The translations under genes were made by a program, and so were the position numbers. Of a stretch of DNA of 64,000 bases, positions 44,851 through 53,506 are shown in pieces. Each line of letters begins with the position of its first letter. Within the stretch, counting starts at the first letter, position 1. Source of the stretch: Bacteroidota bacterium (GTDB lineage: Bacteria; Bacteroidota; Bacteroidia; Bacteroidales; NBLH01); assembly GCA_025361565.1 (NCBI GenBank), contig JANYKN010000134.1:1-64000 (forward strand). The letters are read 5' to 3'. Under the pieces are notes generated by a model. That model was not told the origin of the DNA. It saw only the letters and a program-made list of their open reading frames with translations, and did no database searches.

Positions 44851-47800
44851 ATGTTACTGAAAATTAACTTGTTGAGAAAATCTGAACAGCAATTGAAAGG
44901 AATTAAAATATTATGTTTTCTTTTATTTTCGCTTTTCTCGTTGCATATTCATAGTCAGGTTAATCAAAATGGTGTTCCATTAATTAAAAACTATTCTCCC
45001 GAAGATTATAAAGCAAGTAGTCAAAATTGGTCTATTGTAAAAGATCGAAGAGGCCTAATGTATTTTGCCAATAATTTTGGCTTGTTACAATACGATGGGT
45101 CAAAATGGAAACTATATGAAAATAAGCGAAGTTCTGAATTGCGTTCATTGGCAGTGGACGATTATGGTACAATTTATTATGGATCGGCCCAGGATTTCGG
45201 TTTTATGGTGCCAAATTCCAAAGGCAATTTGGAATATAAATCTATCTACAAAATTTATAATTCGGGAGATCCTGATTTCAATTTAATTTGGAATATTAAA
45301 ACTATTGGGGATTTTGCTTTTTTTCAAAGTAATGAAAAAATATTCAGGGTAAAAATACCTCTTAATATTTTAAAATCTGATGATATAAAAAAGGCAATAA
45401 CTGTCTTTCAACCAGAGAAAGCTTTTCACTGGTCTTTTAGTGTTTACAACAAGTTTTACGTTCGTGAATATGAAAAAGGTTTATTGGTACTCGACAGTGA
45501 TAAATTAAAGTTGGTCCCTGGAGGCGAAATTTTTGCAAATGAAAAGGTTTATGTGATGTTGCCTTACGAAAATAACAAAATCCTGATTTGTTCAAGGGAA
45601 GGTGGATTATATATTTTTGATCCACAGGCAACTACAAAAGCTATAAAAAAACTTGACTGCAATGCAAATAGTTTGTTGATTGAAAGTATGATTTATGGAG
45701 GAGAGGCATTGCCAAATTATAGATATGCAATTTCGACCCTTACCAATGGTGTTGTTATTATTGATAAAAGTGGGAATATAGTTGAGCATCTTAATGTTAA
45801 AAGTGGATTACCCGATCAACAAATTACCTCTATTTATGCTGATAATAATTTGGGTAATCTTTGGTTCGCCTCAAATGAAAATGGAATTTTTAATGTAAAT
45901 ATAGGTAGCCCGTTTAGGGAATGGAACAGAACAAGTGGCCTTTTAGGAGTTGTTTCGGATATTATCAGGTTTAAGAACAAAATTTATGTGACAACAAATA
46001 GTGGTGTTTATTATTTGGACGAATTAAAACCGGATTTTCCCGAATTTAAACAAATTGCTGAAATTCCTTATGAATCATGGGATTTGCAATGCTTTAAAGC
46101 AACACATGCTAAAGATGATAAGCTTCTTGTAGGTACTGCAGGTGGAATTTTTGAAATTAAAGATAACAAGGCTAAAAGTGTCATTAATAATGGCATTGTT
46201 CATCAACTTTCCCAATCAACTATTAATCCTGACAGGGTATTTGTAGGCTACGAGAATGGCTTAGGCTGTCTTGAATTCAAAAATAAATCTAGAAAATGGG
46301 ATTTTCTTGGAAAAAATGACTCAATTAAACGTAATATACTTAGTATTTACGAAAAGCCTGATGGAAATTTATATCTTGGAACTGGCGGTTCAGGTGTTAT
46401 ACTTTTAAAAGAATTTTTCGACAAAAAACCTTTTATTATTGATAGCGCCAGAGGATTGCCCTTGTATGGACCGGAATTCAAAGTTTATCAAATTAAAAAT
46501 GACATTGTTTTTGCATCTCAAAAGGGATTATTTTTATTTAAAGAAAAAGAACGAAGAGCAGTACCTTATTTAAAATTTGGAAACGAATTTTCAGGCAGAG
46601 ACATTGGTGTATCCGGAATTTTGGAAGTGGGAAATGAATACTGGCTTAGTACATATACAAATAGTCTCAAAAAAGGCAATATTAAGTACGATTTAGTCAA
46701 ATTGAAAGAAGATGGGAATAAATATGATAAAGAGGAAGGATTTGCTAAAATAATCCCTCAAAAACTGCCACTGGCTTTATACAACGACAACAATTTTATA
46801 TGGGTTGCAAACGAAAAGGGTTTGTATAAATTTGATAAAACAACCACTAAGGATTACAGAAAATCATTCAATGTCAATATTTTAAAGGTTTCAACTGACG
46901 AGGATTCTGTAATTTTTGAAGGCACATTTTACGAATATAAAGATAGTGTTGCCTATATTTCTTTGAATCAATCGGAACAGTTAAAACCAATATTGAGTTA
47001 TGAGCACAACCAAATTGTTTTTGAATGTTCAGCAATGTTCTACGAACAGGAAAATAATACAGAATACAGTTATCGATTAATAGGACAAAATAATAAATGG
47101 TCAAATTGGACGAATGAATCGAAATTTACATATACCAATTTATCTCCAACAAGTTATCGTTTTGAAATTAAAGCAAAAAATATTTATGGAACTATAAGTA
47201 ATATAAATAGTTATGAATTTACGGTTTTACCACCGTGGTATAGAACGCTATTGGCATATATTATTTTCTTTTGTGTTGCAGTGGCTTTGGTGTGGTTAAT
47301 CGTAAAATTGAATATACGCAGATTGGAGCTTGATAAAATTAAACTGGAGGGAATAATTGACGAAAGAACTGCTGAAATAAGGTTAAAAAATGTGGTTCTA
47401 GAGCAACAGAAGGAAGAAATTACCACCCAAAGGGATGAGATTGAAATTCAGAAAGATAAAGTAACACTTCAAAAAGACCAGATAGAAGAACAGAAAAAGA
47501 ATATCACAGACAGTATATTGTATGCCAGTAAGATACAAGTGGCATTACTGCCACCTGAGCCTATTCTGGACGAATTATTGCCTGAACATTTTATTTTCTG
47601 GAAGCCAAGGGATATTGTTAGTGGCGATTTTTACTGGACAACCAAAAAAAATAATAAAACCATACTTGTGGCAGCAGATTGCACAGGGCATGGAGTTCCG
47701 GGGGCTTTTATGAGTATGCTTGGTATTTCATATTTAAATGAAATCATGAATAAATTTGAAGATATCCGTGCAGGCCAGATTTTGGATGAATTAAAAGCAA

Positions 47801-48273
47801 GTGTAAAAACCGCCTTAAGGCAAACCGGCAAAGACCATGAGACCAAAGATGGTATGGATATGGCATTGTGCATCCTTGATTTTGAAAATATGCAAATGGA
47901 ATATGCCGGTGCTTATAATTCTTTATTGCTAATCAGGGGAAATGAGGTTATCAAATATGATGCAGATAGAATGCCAATAGGTATTTACGTAAAAGAGCGC
48001 GATAACTTTAAAAATCATGTGATTGAAATGAAAAAGGGCGATAATTTTTATATCCATTCTGATGGTTATGTTGATCAGTTTGGAGGTGAAAATGGGAATA
48101 AGCTAATGACAAGAAGATTTAAGGAACTTCTGCTCGAAAATCATACAAAGCCCTCAAAAGAACAAAAAATTGCTCTTGAAGAATTCCTGATGGAGTGGAC
48201 CTCTTACAAAAATGAAAATGGTGAAACCTACAAGCAGCTTGATGATATATTGGTAATTGGAATCAAAATTTAG
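44851..48273 (+). CDS. Reg_prop/Y_Y_Y sensor with SpoIIE-type phosphatase output
   Basis: A 1140-residue membrane protein. After a signal/anchor (about 12-35) come two seven-bladed-type Reg_prop propellers (about 40-690), a Y_Y_Y beta domain (about 710-795, YSYRLIGQNNKWSNW, FTYTNLSPTSYRFEIKAKN), one membrane helix (about 798-820), a coiled coil rich in Gln/Glu/Lys (about 828-890) and a SpoIIE/RsbU PP2C phosphatase (about 900-1140) with the metal site GDFYWTT near residue 925, AADCTGHGVPGAFMSMLG and DGYVDQFGG. The sensor half is that of Bacteroidota hybrid two-component systems; the output is a Ser/Thr phosphatase, which normally acts on an anti-sigma-antagonist. No such partner is in the window. 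Confidence 0.88.
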   Translation: MLLKINLLRKSEQQLKGIKILCFLLFSLFSLHIHSQVNQNGVPLIKNYSPEDYKASSQNWSIVKDRRGLMYFANNFGLLQYDGSKWKLYENKRSSELRSLAVDDYGTIYYGSAQDFGFMVPNSKGNLEYKSIYKIYNSGDPDFNLIWNIKTIGDFAFFQSNEKIFRVKIPLNILKSDDIKKAITVFQPEKAFHWSFSVYNKFYVREYEKGLLVLDSDKLKLVPGGEIFANEKVYVMLPYENNKILICSREGGLYIFDPQATTKAIKKLDCNANSLLIESMIYGGEALPNYRYAISTLTNGVVIIDKSGNIVEHLNVKSGLPDQQITSIYADNNLGNLWFASNENGIFNVNIGSPFREWNRTSGLLGVVSDIIRFKNKIYVTTNSGVYYLDELKPDFPEFKQIAEIPYESWDLQCFKATHAKDDKLLVGTAGGIFEIKDNKAKSVINNGIVHQLSQSTINPDRVFVGYENGLGCLEFKNKSRKWDFLGKNDSIKRNILSIYEKPDGNLYLGTGGSGVILLKEFFDKKPFIIDSARGLPLYGPEFKVYQIKNDIVFASQKGLFLFKEKERRAVPYLKFGNEFSGRDIGVSGILEVGNEYWLSTYTNSLKKGNIKYDLVKLKEDGNKYDKEEGFAKIIPQKLPLALYNDNNFIWVANEKGLYKFDKTTTKDYRKSFNVNILKVSTDEDSVIFEGTFYEYKDSVAYISLNQSEQLKPILSYEHNQIVFECSAMFYEQENNTEYSYRLIGQNNKWSNWTNESKFTYTNLSPTSYRFEIKAKNIYGTISNINSYEFTVLPPWYRTLLAYIIFFCVAVALVWLIVKLNIRRLELDKIKLEGIIDERTAEIRLKNVVLEQQKEEITTQRDEIEIQKDKVTLQKDQIEEQKKNITDSILYASKIQVALLPPEPILDELLPEHFIFWKPRDIVSGDFYWTTKKNNKTILVAADCTGHGVPGAFMSMLGISYLNEIMNKFEDIRAGQILDELKASVKTALRQTGKDHETKDGMDMALCILDFENMQMEYAGAYNSLLLIRGNEVIKYDADRMPIGIYVKERDNFKNHVIEMKKGDNFYIHSDGYVDQFGGENGNKLMTRRFKELLLENHTKPSKEQKIALEEFLMEWTSYKNENGETYKQLDDILVIGIKI

Positions 48274-48283
48274 ATTATAATAA

Positions 48284-48324
48284 ATGCCACTAATGCACGA
48301 ATTATGTTTTCGGAATAGTGGCAT
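48284..48324. terminator. Weak hairpin between convergent genes
   Basis: ATGCCACTA (48284-48292) pairs with TAGTGGCAT (48316-48324) over a 23-base loop. It lies between the convergent genes ending at 48273 and 48343 but lacks a T-run. Confidence 0.35.
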
Positions 48325-48342
48325 ATAGTCAAAATCGATATT

Positions 48343-51285
48343 CTATTCTACTACAATTTCATCAGCGAATATCCACGATTTATTTCCTGCACCCACATGC
48401 CATGGTGGGCAAGGGCCACTATTTTTTGCAGTTACCCTGATATATTTTGTATTGATTTCCTTAAAACTTAAAATAAAATCTTTCGTTTTAACTGCAGGTT
48501 CTTCTTTTGGCAAATCATTATTAACAGTTCCAATTACATTGTAATCAATTCCATCATTAGATACTGCGTATTCTACAGAAGAAGGCATAAAAATCCATGA
48601 ACCCTGATCCTGAATAAAACCGGCTTCAAGTTTACTTATACTTAATTCTTGACCAAGATCAATAAATGCAACCAAATCTGTTCCTTCATATCCTTGCCAC
48701 GAACCGGTTCTAAAGTTTTCTCCTCCTCTTATATGGTCTATCAAAGCCAAATCGCCACCAGCTGAATATTGAGGTGAATATGGATTTTTTATTTTGATGG
48801 TTCTTGCTGCACTCACCAATGTATGCGATGAGGTTACTACAAAACTTGGCTCAAATCCATTTTTATAAGATATTGCTTTTATAGTAGTGGTTTGGTTGAT
48901 TGTAAAAGGTGCTGAATACTTTTTTGAATTTTTTGTTGGTTCAGATCCATCGGTTGTATAAAATATTTCAGCATCTTTTAAATTGTTTCCAAGTTCTATC
49001 GTTGTTGAGTTGTTGAATGTTCTTTCTCCTTTAAAAACGAATGGGGCTGGAGTAATTAGATGGTCAGTAATTTCAGAAACTTGATAATCCCCGGCTTTTG
49101 AACCCCATGATTTATTTGGTGCGTTTCCCATTTCAAAATCAAGTTCACCTCCATTTTCAATTTCTGACTGTTTCAAATATGATTTTTCTGAAATTTTTCC
49201 ATTGATTTTGGCCGATTGAATGTAATAATTCTGTTCAGAAACCTTGTCGGCCTTGATAACAAAGGTTTTTCCATTTTCAAGATGAATGTGTACGGTATTG
49301 AAAATCGGTGTTCCGATTGCATATGTATTTTGCCCCGGAGTAACATCGTAAATTCCCATAGCGCTCATTACAAACCATGCCGACATTTGTCCACAATCTT
49401 CATTTCCCGATAAGCCATCCGGTTTGTTTGAATACATTTCATCCAGAATTTGTTTTATTATCTTTTGGGTTTTCCATGCTTCACCTAAATAATTGTACAA
49501 ATAGGCCATATGGTGACTGGGCTCATTGCCATGTGCATATTGACCAATTAAACCTGTTATATCAGCTTGTTCACGTCCTGAAGTTTTGGATCCGGTTGAA
49601 AACAATTCGTCCAGTTTTGCCGAAAGTTTTTCCTTTCCTCCAAGTTGCAGCGCCAATCCACTGATATCCTGAGGAACCATAAAACTATATTGCCAGGAAT
49701 TGGCTTCGGTATAATTAAAATTGACCTCGGTAGGATCGAAGGGTGAAAACCATGTATTATTAATTCTGGCTCGCATAAAACCAGTGGTTCCATCAAAAAC
49801 ATTTTTATAGTATTGTGCCCGTTGAATAAACTTTTTATAGTAATCTGGTTTACCTAAAGCTTTGGCCATTTGGGCTATACACCAATCGTCAAAAGCATAT
49901 TCTAGTGTTTTTGAAACCGATTCAGCCTCATCGCCAGCAGAAATAAATCCGGTTGATTTATAGAATTTCAGTCCATTATTATCTTGTTCTGCACTTTTTA
50001 CCATGGCTTTAAAAGCTTCTTCTGCATTAAAGGATTTAATGCCTTTCATATAAGCGTCAACAATAACAGGAATGGAGTGATAACCTATCATACAATTAGT
50101 TTCGTTACCCGAAAGTTCCCAAACCGGCAATAATCCGCTTTGTTCATATTGTGCAATAAAGGTTTGAATAAAATCTGAAGTACGTTTTTTGTTAATTATG
50201 GTGTATAATGGATGCAGTGCCCTGTAGGTATCCCACAACGAAAAGACAGAATAGTTATTGAATCCTTTTGCCTGGTGGATTTTTAAATCCCGACCGCGGT
50301 AATTTCCATCAACATCATTATATAAATTGGGGTTTAACATGGCATGATACAAAGCGGTGTAAAAAATAACCTGTTTTTCTTTTGTTCCGCCTTCCACTTC
50401 TATCTTTCCAAGTTCTTTGTTCCATTCCTTTTTTGCCAGATCTTTGATCTTTTTAAAATTCCAATCAGTTATTTCGGCATCAAGGTTTTTTCGGGCTCCT
50501 TCGATGCTTACACCTGAGATTCCTACTTTTGCAAGTAAAACGCCATTGTTATTGCTTTTAAAACTGCAATATGCTTTGATGTTTTTTGCATTTATTTCAG
50601 TTATGCCGTTTTGCATTTCATCATCTACTGTTATTTCAAATCCTGAAATGGCTTTGTTGAAACGGATTACAAAATAAACATATTGATCTTTGGCCCACTC
50701 CGTGGAACGGCGCATTCCAACAATTTCAAAGTTATTTACTTTTTTTATGCTTGATTCGATAACCTTGTCGCGGTGTTTAAGATCTATAGCCAGGTTTTGG
50801 ACCGGAATTTCAGGATACGTATATTGATGAAAACCACATCTTTTTGTTACAGTCAATTCAACGCTGATTTTATTATCAAGCAATACCTTGTAATAGCCAG
50901 GTGAAGCGGTTTCGTTTTGGTGGTTAAATTTTGAGGCGTAGCCATAGTTTTTTAAAATCGGTTTATCTGTTTTTGGCATCAATAGGATATCGCCATAATC
51001 CGAAATACCTGTTCCGCTTAAATGTGTGTGACTAAATCCATAAATAATGCTGTCGGAATAATGATATCCTGAGCAGCCGTCCCATCCTTCGAGTCGGGTG
51101 TCGGGGCTTAACTGAACCATTCCAAAGGGCATGCTAGCCCCAGGATAAGTATGCCCATGACCACCTGTGCCAATAAATGGATTAACCAGGGCGGCATAAT
51201 CTATTTTGTTTTGGGCATATCCGATACTTTGGAAAATGATTCCCGAAGCATAGATAATTATGATTAGGCTAAAAATTTTCTTCAT
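48343..51285 (-). CDS. GH92 alpha-mannosidase with chitobiase-C and discoidin-like domains
   Basis: A 980-residue exported enzyme (signal about 1-25). It starts VNPFIGTGGHGHTYPGASMP and carries GFSHTHLSGTGISDYGDI, FSLWDTYRALHPLY and the active-site region GNEDCGQMSAWFVMSAMG (about residue 632), all GH92 hallmarks. GH92 enzymes are Ca2+-dependent exo-alpha-mannosidases that remove mannose from N-glycans or fungal mannan. Residues about 750-825 form a chitobiase/hexosaminidase C-terminal-like module (FYTTDGSEPTKNSKKY), and about 840-980 an F5/8 discoidin-like sugar-binding module. It belongs to the locus with SusD, SusC and the ROK regulator. It is in the periplasm or at the surface. Confidence 0.93.
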   Translation of the reverse strand: MKKIFSLIIIIYASGIIFQSIGYAQNKIDYAALVNPFIGTGGHGHTYPGASMPFGMVQLSPDTRLEGWDGCSGYHYSDSIIYGFSHTHLSGTGISDYGDILLMPKTDKPILKNYGYASKFNHQNETASPGYYKVLLDNKISVELTVTKRCGFHQYTYPEIPVQNLAIDLKHRDKVIESSIKKVNNFEIVGMRRSTEWAKDQYVYFVIRFNKAISGFEITVDDEMQNGITEINAKNIKAYCSFKSNNNGVLLAKVGISGVSIEGARKNLDAEITDWNFKKIKDLAKKEWNKELGKIEVEGGTKEKQVIFYTALYHAMLNPNLYNDVDGNYRGRDLKIHQAKGFNNYSVFSLWDTYRALHPLYTIINKKRTSDFIQTFIAQYEQSGLLPVWELSGNETNCMIGYHSIPVIVDAYMKGIKSFNAEEAFKAMVKSAEQDNNGLKFYKSTGFISAGDEAESVSKTLEYAFDDWCIAQMAKALGKPDYYKKFIQRAQYYKNVFDGTTGFMRARINNTWFSPFDPTEVNFNYTEANSWQYSFMVPQDISGLALQLGGKEKLSAKLDELFSTGSKTSGREQADITGLIGQYAHGNEPSHHMAYLYNYLGEAWKTQKIIKQILDEMYSNKPDGLSGNEDCGQMSAWFVMSAMGIYDVTPGQNTYAIGTPIFNTVHIHLENGKTFVIKADKVSEQNYYIQSAKINGKISEKSYLKQSEIENGGELDFEMGNAPNKSWGSKAGDYQVSEITDHLITPAPFVFKGERTFNNSTTIELGNNLKDAEIFYTTDGSEPTKNSKKYSAPFTINQTTTIKAISYKNGFEPSFVVTSSHTLVSAARTIKIKNPYSPQYSAGGDLALIDHIRGGENFRTGSWQGYEGTDLVAFIDLGQELSISKLEAGFIQDQGSWIFMPSSVEYAVSNDGIDYNVIGTVNNDLPKEEPAVKTKDFILSFKEINTKYIRVTAKNSGPCPPWHVGAGNKSWIFADEIVVE

Positions 51286-51491
51286 TTATTTCATTTTTAA
51301 GGATTGTTGCATTGAAATAGAAAAATGAATAGTTTGGTTTATGGGTTGTTTGAAAGAGCAATTACCGATTATAACGGGTAATATTTATTTGATAAACTTT
51401 TCCAATAAATTAGCAAGATTGAATTTAATAATCAGGATGGAAGAATTCAATCTTAATATCAATAATTCAAGTGAGATAAAAATATTGTTTT

Positions 51492-51696
51492 TCACTACTG
51501 ACCGACAAAAAATAGTATTTTGGGCTAAAGCCCAATGCCATCGTGATTTTAATAGCCCCTGGCTTAAGCCAGGGGTAATTTATAAAATAGTACGAATTGG
51601 GCTTTAGCCCAAATATTAATTGATTGATAACTAATGTTCTAAAAGATGTTTTTTGATATTTTAATTCTGACTTTATAATTTATCGGTCAGTAGTGA
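51492..51696. mobile_element. MITE/REP-like nested palindromic element
   Basis: Outer 14-bp inverted repeats TCACTACTGACCGA (51492-51505) and TCGGTCAGTAGTGA (51683-51696) enclose a second 18-bp pair, TTTGGGCTAAAGCCCAAT (from 51519) and its exact complement (51596-51613), which in turn encloses a perfect 20-bp palindrome around CCCCTGGCTTAAGCCAGGGG (51556-51575). GGGCTAAAGCCC words are typical of REP-like repeats in this phylum. No transposase lies within the 205 bp. Confidence 0.65.
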
Positions 51697-51762
51697 TTGT
51701 TTTTAATAAATGTAGTTATTAATTGAAATATTTAATTGATTCAATTTTGTATTTATTAAAAG

Positions 51763-51788
51763 GCTCACAGGCACAATTGCCTGTGAGC
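51763..51788 (-). terminator. Intrinsic terminator after the SusD gene
   Basis: GCTCACAGGCA and TGCCTGTGAGC form a perfect 11-bp stem with loop CAAT; on the minus strand CCTTTTAATA follows. It lies about 75 bp beyond the SusD stop codon. Confidence 0.75.
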
Positions 51789-51862
51789 ATTAGTAATTAA
51801 AATATTAATAGATAACTCAATTTTCTATTTGAAATTTAGCGAAGCTAATAGTACTCTAAAAA

Positions 51863-53488
51863 TTAATTAGCTGATGTACAGAAATTTGAATTTTTATCCC
51901 ACCATAAATTGGTACTTGTTTTATCACCACCAGCACCCATTAAAAGCAATCCTTTACCATATTCCTCAGCATTGTTTATTGTCTCAATACTTGGAATTTT
52001 TACTCTTTTAATAAAAGAAGTTGGATCCAAAATATCTGAAGGTAATCCTCCATAAGTTGCTGGATCACGATAAGCAAGTACATCAAAACGTGGCAAGTTC
52101 AATCTTCTTTTATCACTCCAGGCTTCAATTGAAACATCTGGAAAAAGTGATAAGTATTTTTGAGTTATGATTTTTTCCAAAGCAGTATTTCCGGCTCCGG
52201 ATACATCATCAAAATTGGCACTGGTACCAGCAATGTTTTTCTCAGTTGAAAGTAGATAATCTGTTGCTCCGCTTGCTCCCCAGCGTGTGAAAGAAGATTG
52301 GACTCCTTTTTCATATTCAGTTTTAGCATCGCCAGTTGCGATAGATCTGCTGAACGCTTCAGCTTTTAGAAAACAAACTTCGTCGAAAAGCAGAACATCA
52401 TATTTTCTTGTTATATTCCTGGCAGTTGATGGGCCTACAATATATTCACCAAGGATTGATATCTCAGTACTTTTATTTGGAGTAATGTTAACATCATTAG
52501 GATGCAAACCCGGAGGAACACCTCTCCACTTAGCATCTGAAGATGGGTTGAACATAACAACGGCTCTTGGGTCAATATTTACAGGATTGCCTGTTGCGGT
52601 AATTGCTGCTGGCCAAGCAATGCCACCAATATTTGCAACAAGCTTTTCAAATGTTGAAGTCATGTGCTGAGTTTCACCCCAGGCAAAAAGTAATGTATAA
52701 TTATAATCATTACCCCATCCTTCGTTTGATGGTGGACATTTTGCATCATCTGCTGCTGATTCCATAAGCCCTCCATCAATAGCTGCTTGGGCTTGGGTTT
52801 TTGAAAGATTGAGATCTACTTCAGAAACTCTCAATGCCAGACGTAATCGAAGTGAATTAGCAAATTTTTTCCATTTTGCAATACCGTCGACACCCCCTCC
52901 AAATATCATGTCCTCACTTGAATTTAGAAAACCATATTGTGTATCAAACATTTTCACAGCTTCATCGAGTTCAGAAAAGAATTCAGTGTACTGATCTTGT
53001 ACTGATACATATGGCGGATTATCTACAGGTGTAGAATAGCTTGGAAATGGCATTACACCAAATAAGTCACAAGCCTGACTTTGAATATAAACACGCCATA
53101 TTTTAGACAAAGCAACTGAATTGCAACGCGAGGGAACATCTTTTCCCTGATTAATAATTATATTAAGTGATGTAACCCAAGCTGGAACTGAATTCCAGTA
53201 ACTAATTGTCCAACCATCATTCGTTTCATAATTACGGGTATTCGTCCAACTTGATGGAACTTCGTCAAGCATTTGAGAATAAAAATCGATATGCAAACTC
53301 TTTACCCTCTGCCACATATCCGCACCATTGTATGTAGAACCAGCTCTTAATAGTGTAGAAATTTGTGAGGTGCTAAAATCATACATGTCGGCCGTAGGTC
53401 TGTTTGGATCCCTGTTCATTTCATCCAGATCGGAGCAGGAAAAAAGTCCGAAAGTAATTAGAAAAAGTATATATATTTTTGTTTTCAT
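51863..53488 (-). CDS. SusD-like outer-membrane glycan-binding lipoprotein
   Basis: A 541-residue lipoprotein: signal MKTKIYILFLITFGLFSC with the lipobox Cys at residue 18, then SDLDEMNRDPNRPT as usual for the SusD-like_2/RagB group. TPR-like helical regions alternate with long loops (IWRVYIQSQACDLFGVMPF, WKKFANSLRLRLALRVSEVD, YLSLFPDVSIEAWSDKRR). It sits on the outer face of the outer membrane as the lid of the SusC transporter and binds the glycan. It lies 18 bp after the SusC gene and precedes GH92 across a terminator and a repeat element. The ligand is likely a mannose-containing glycan, by context. Confidence 0.9.
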   Translation of the reverse strand: MKTKIYILFLITFGLFSCSDLDEMNRDPNRPTADMYDFSTSQISTLLRAGSTYNGADMWQRVKSLHIDFYSQMLDEVPSSWTNTRNYETNDGWTISYWNSVPAWVTSLNIIINQGKDVPSRCNSVALSKIWRVYIQSQACDLFGVMPFPSYSTPVDNPPYVSVQDQYTEFFSELDEAVKMFDTQYGFLNSSEDMIFGGGVDGIAKWKKFANSLRLRLALRVSEVDLNLSKTQAQAAIDGGLMESAADDAKCPPSNEGWGNDYNYTLLFAWGETQHMTSTFEKLVANIGGIAWPAAITATGNPVNIDPRAVVMFNPSSDAKWRGVPPGLHPNDVNITPNKSTEISILGEYIVGPSTARNITRKYDVLLFDEVCFLKAEAFSRSIATGDAKTEYEKGVQSSFTRWGASGATDYLLSTEKNIAGTSANFDDVSGAGNTALEKIITQKYLSLFPDVSIEAWSDKRRLNLPRFDVLAYRDPATYGGLPSDILDPTSFIKRVKIPSIETINNAEEYGKGLLLMGAGGDKTSTNLWWDKNSNFCTSAN

Positions 53489-53506
53489 ATGTGTAACATA
53501 TTAAGG

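Noticed and set aside
51341-51607. 88-codon open frame on the plus strand
   Set aside because: It runs through the palindromic element and has no recognisable protein features.
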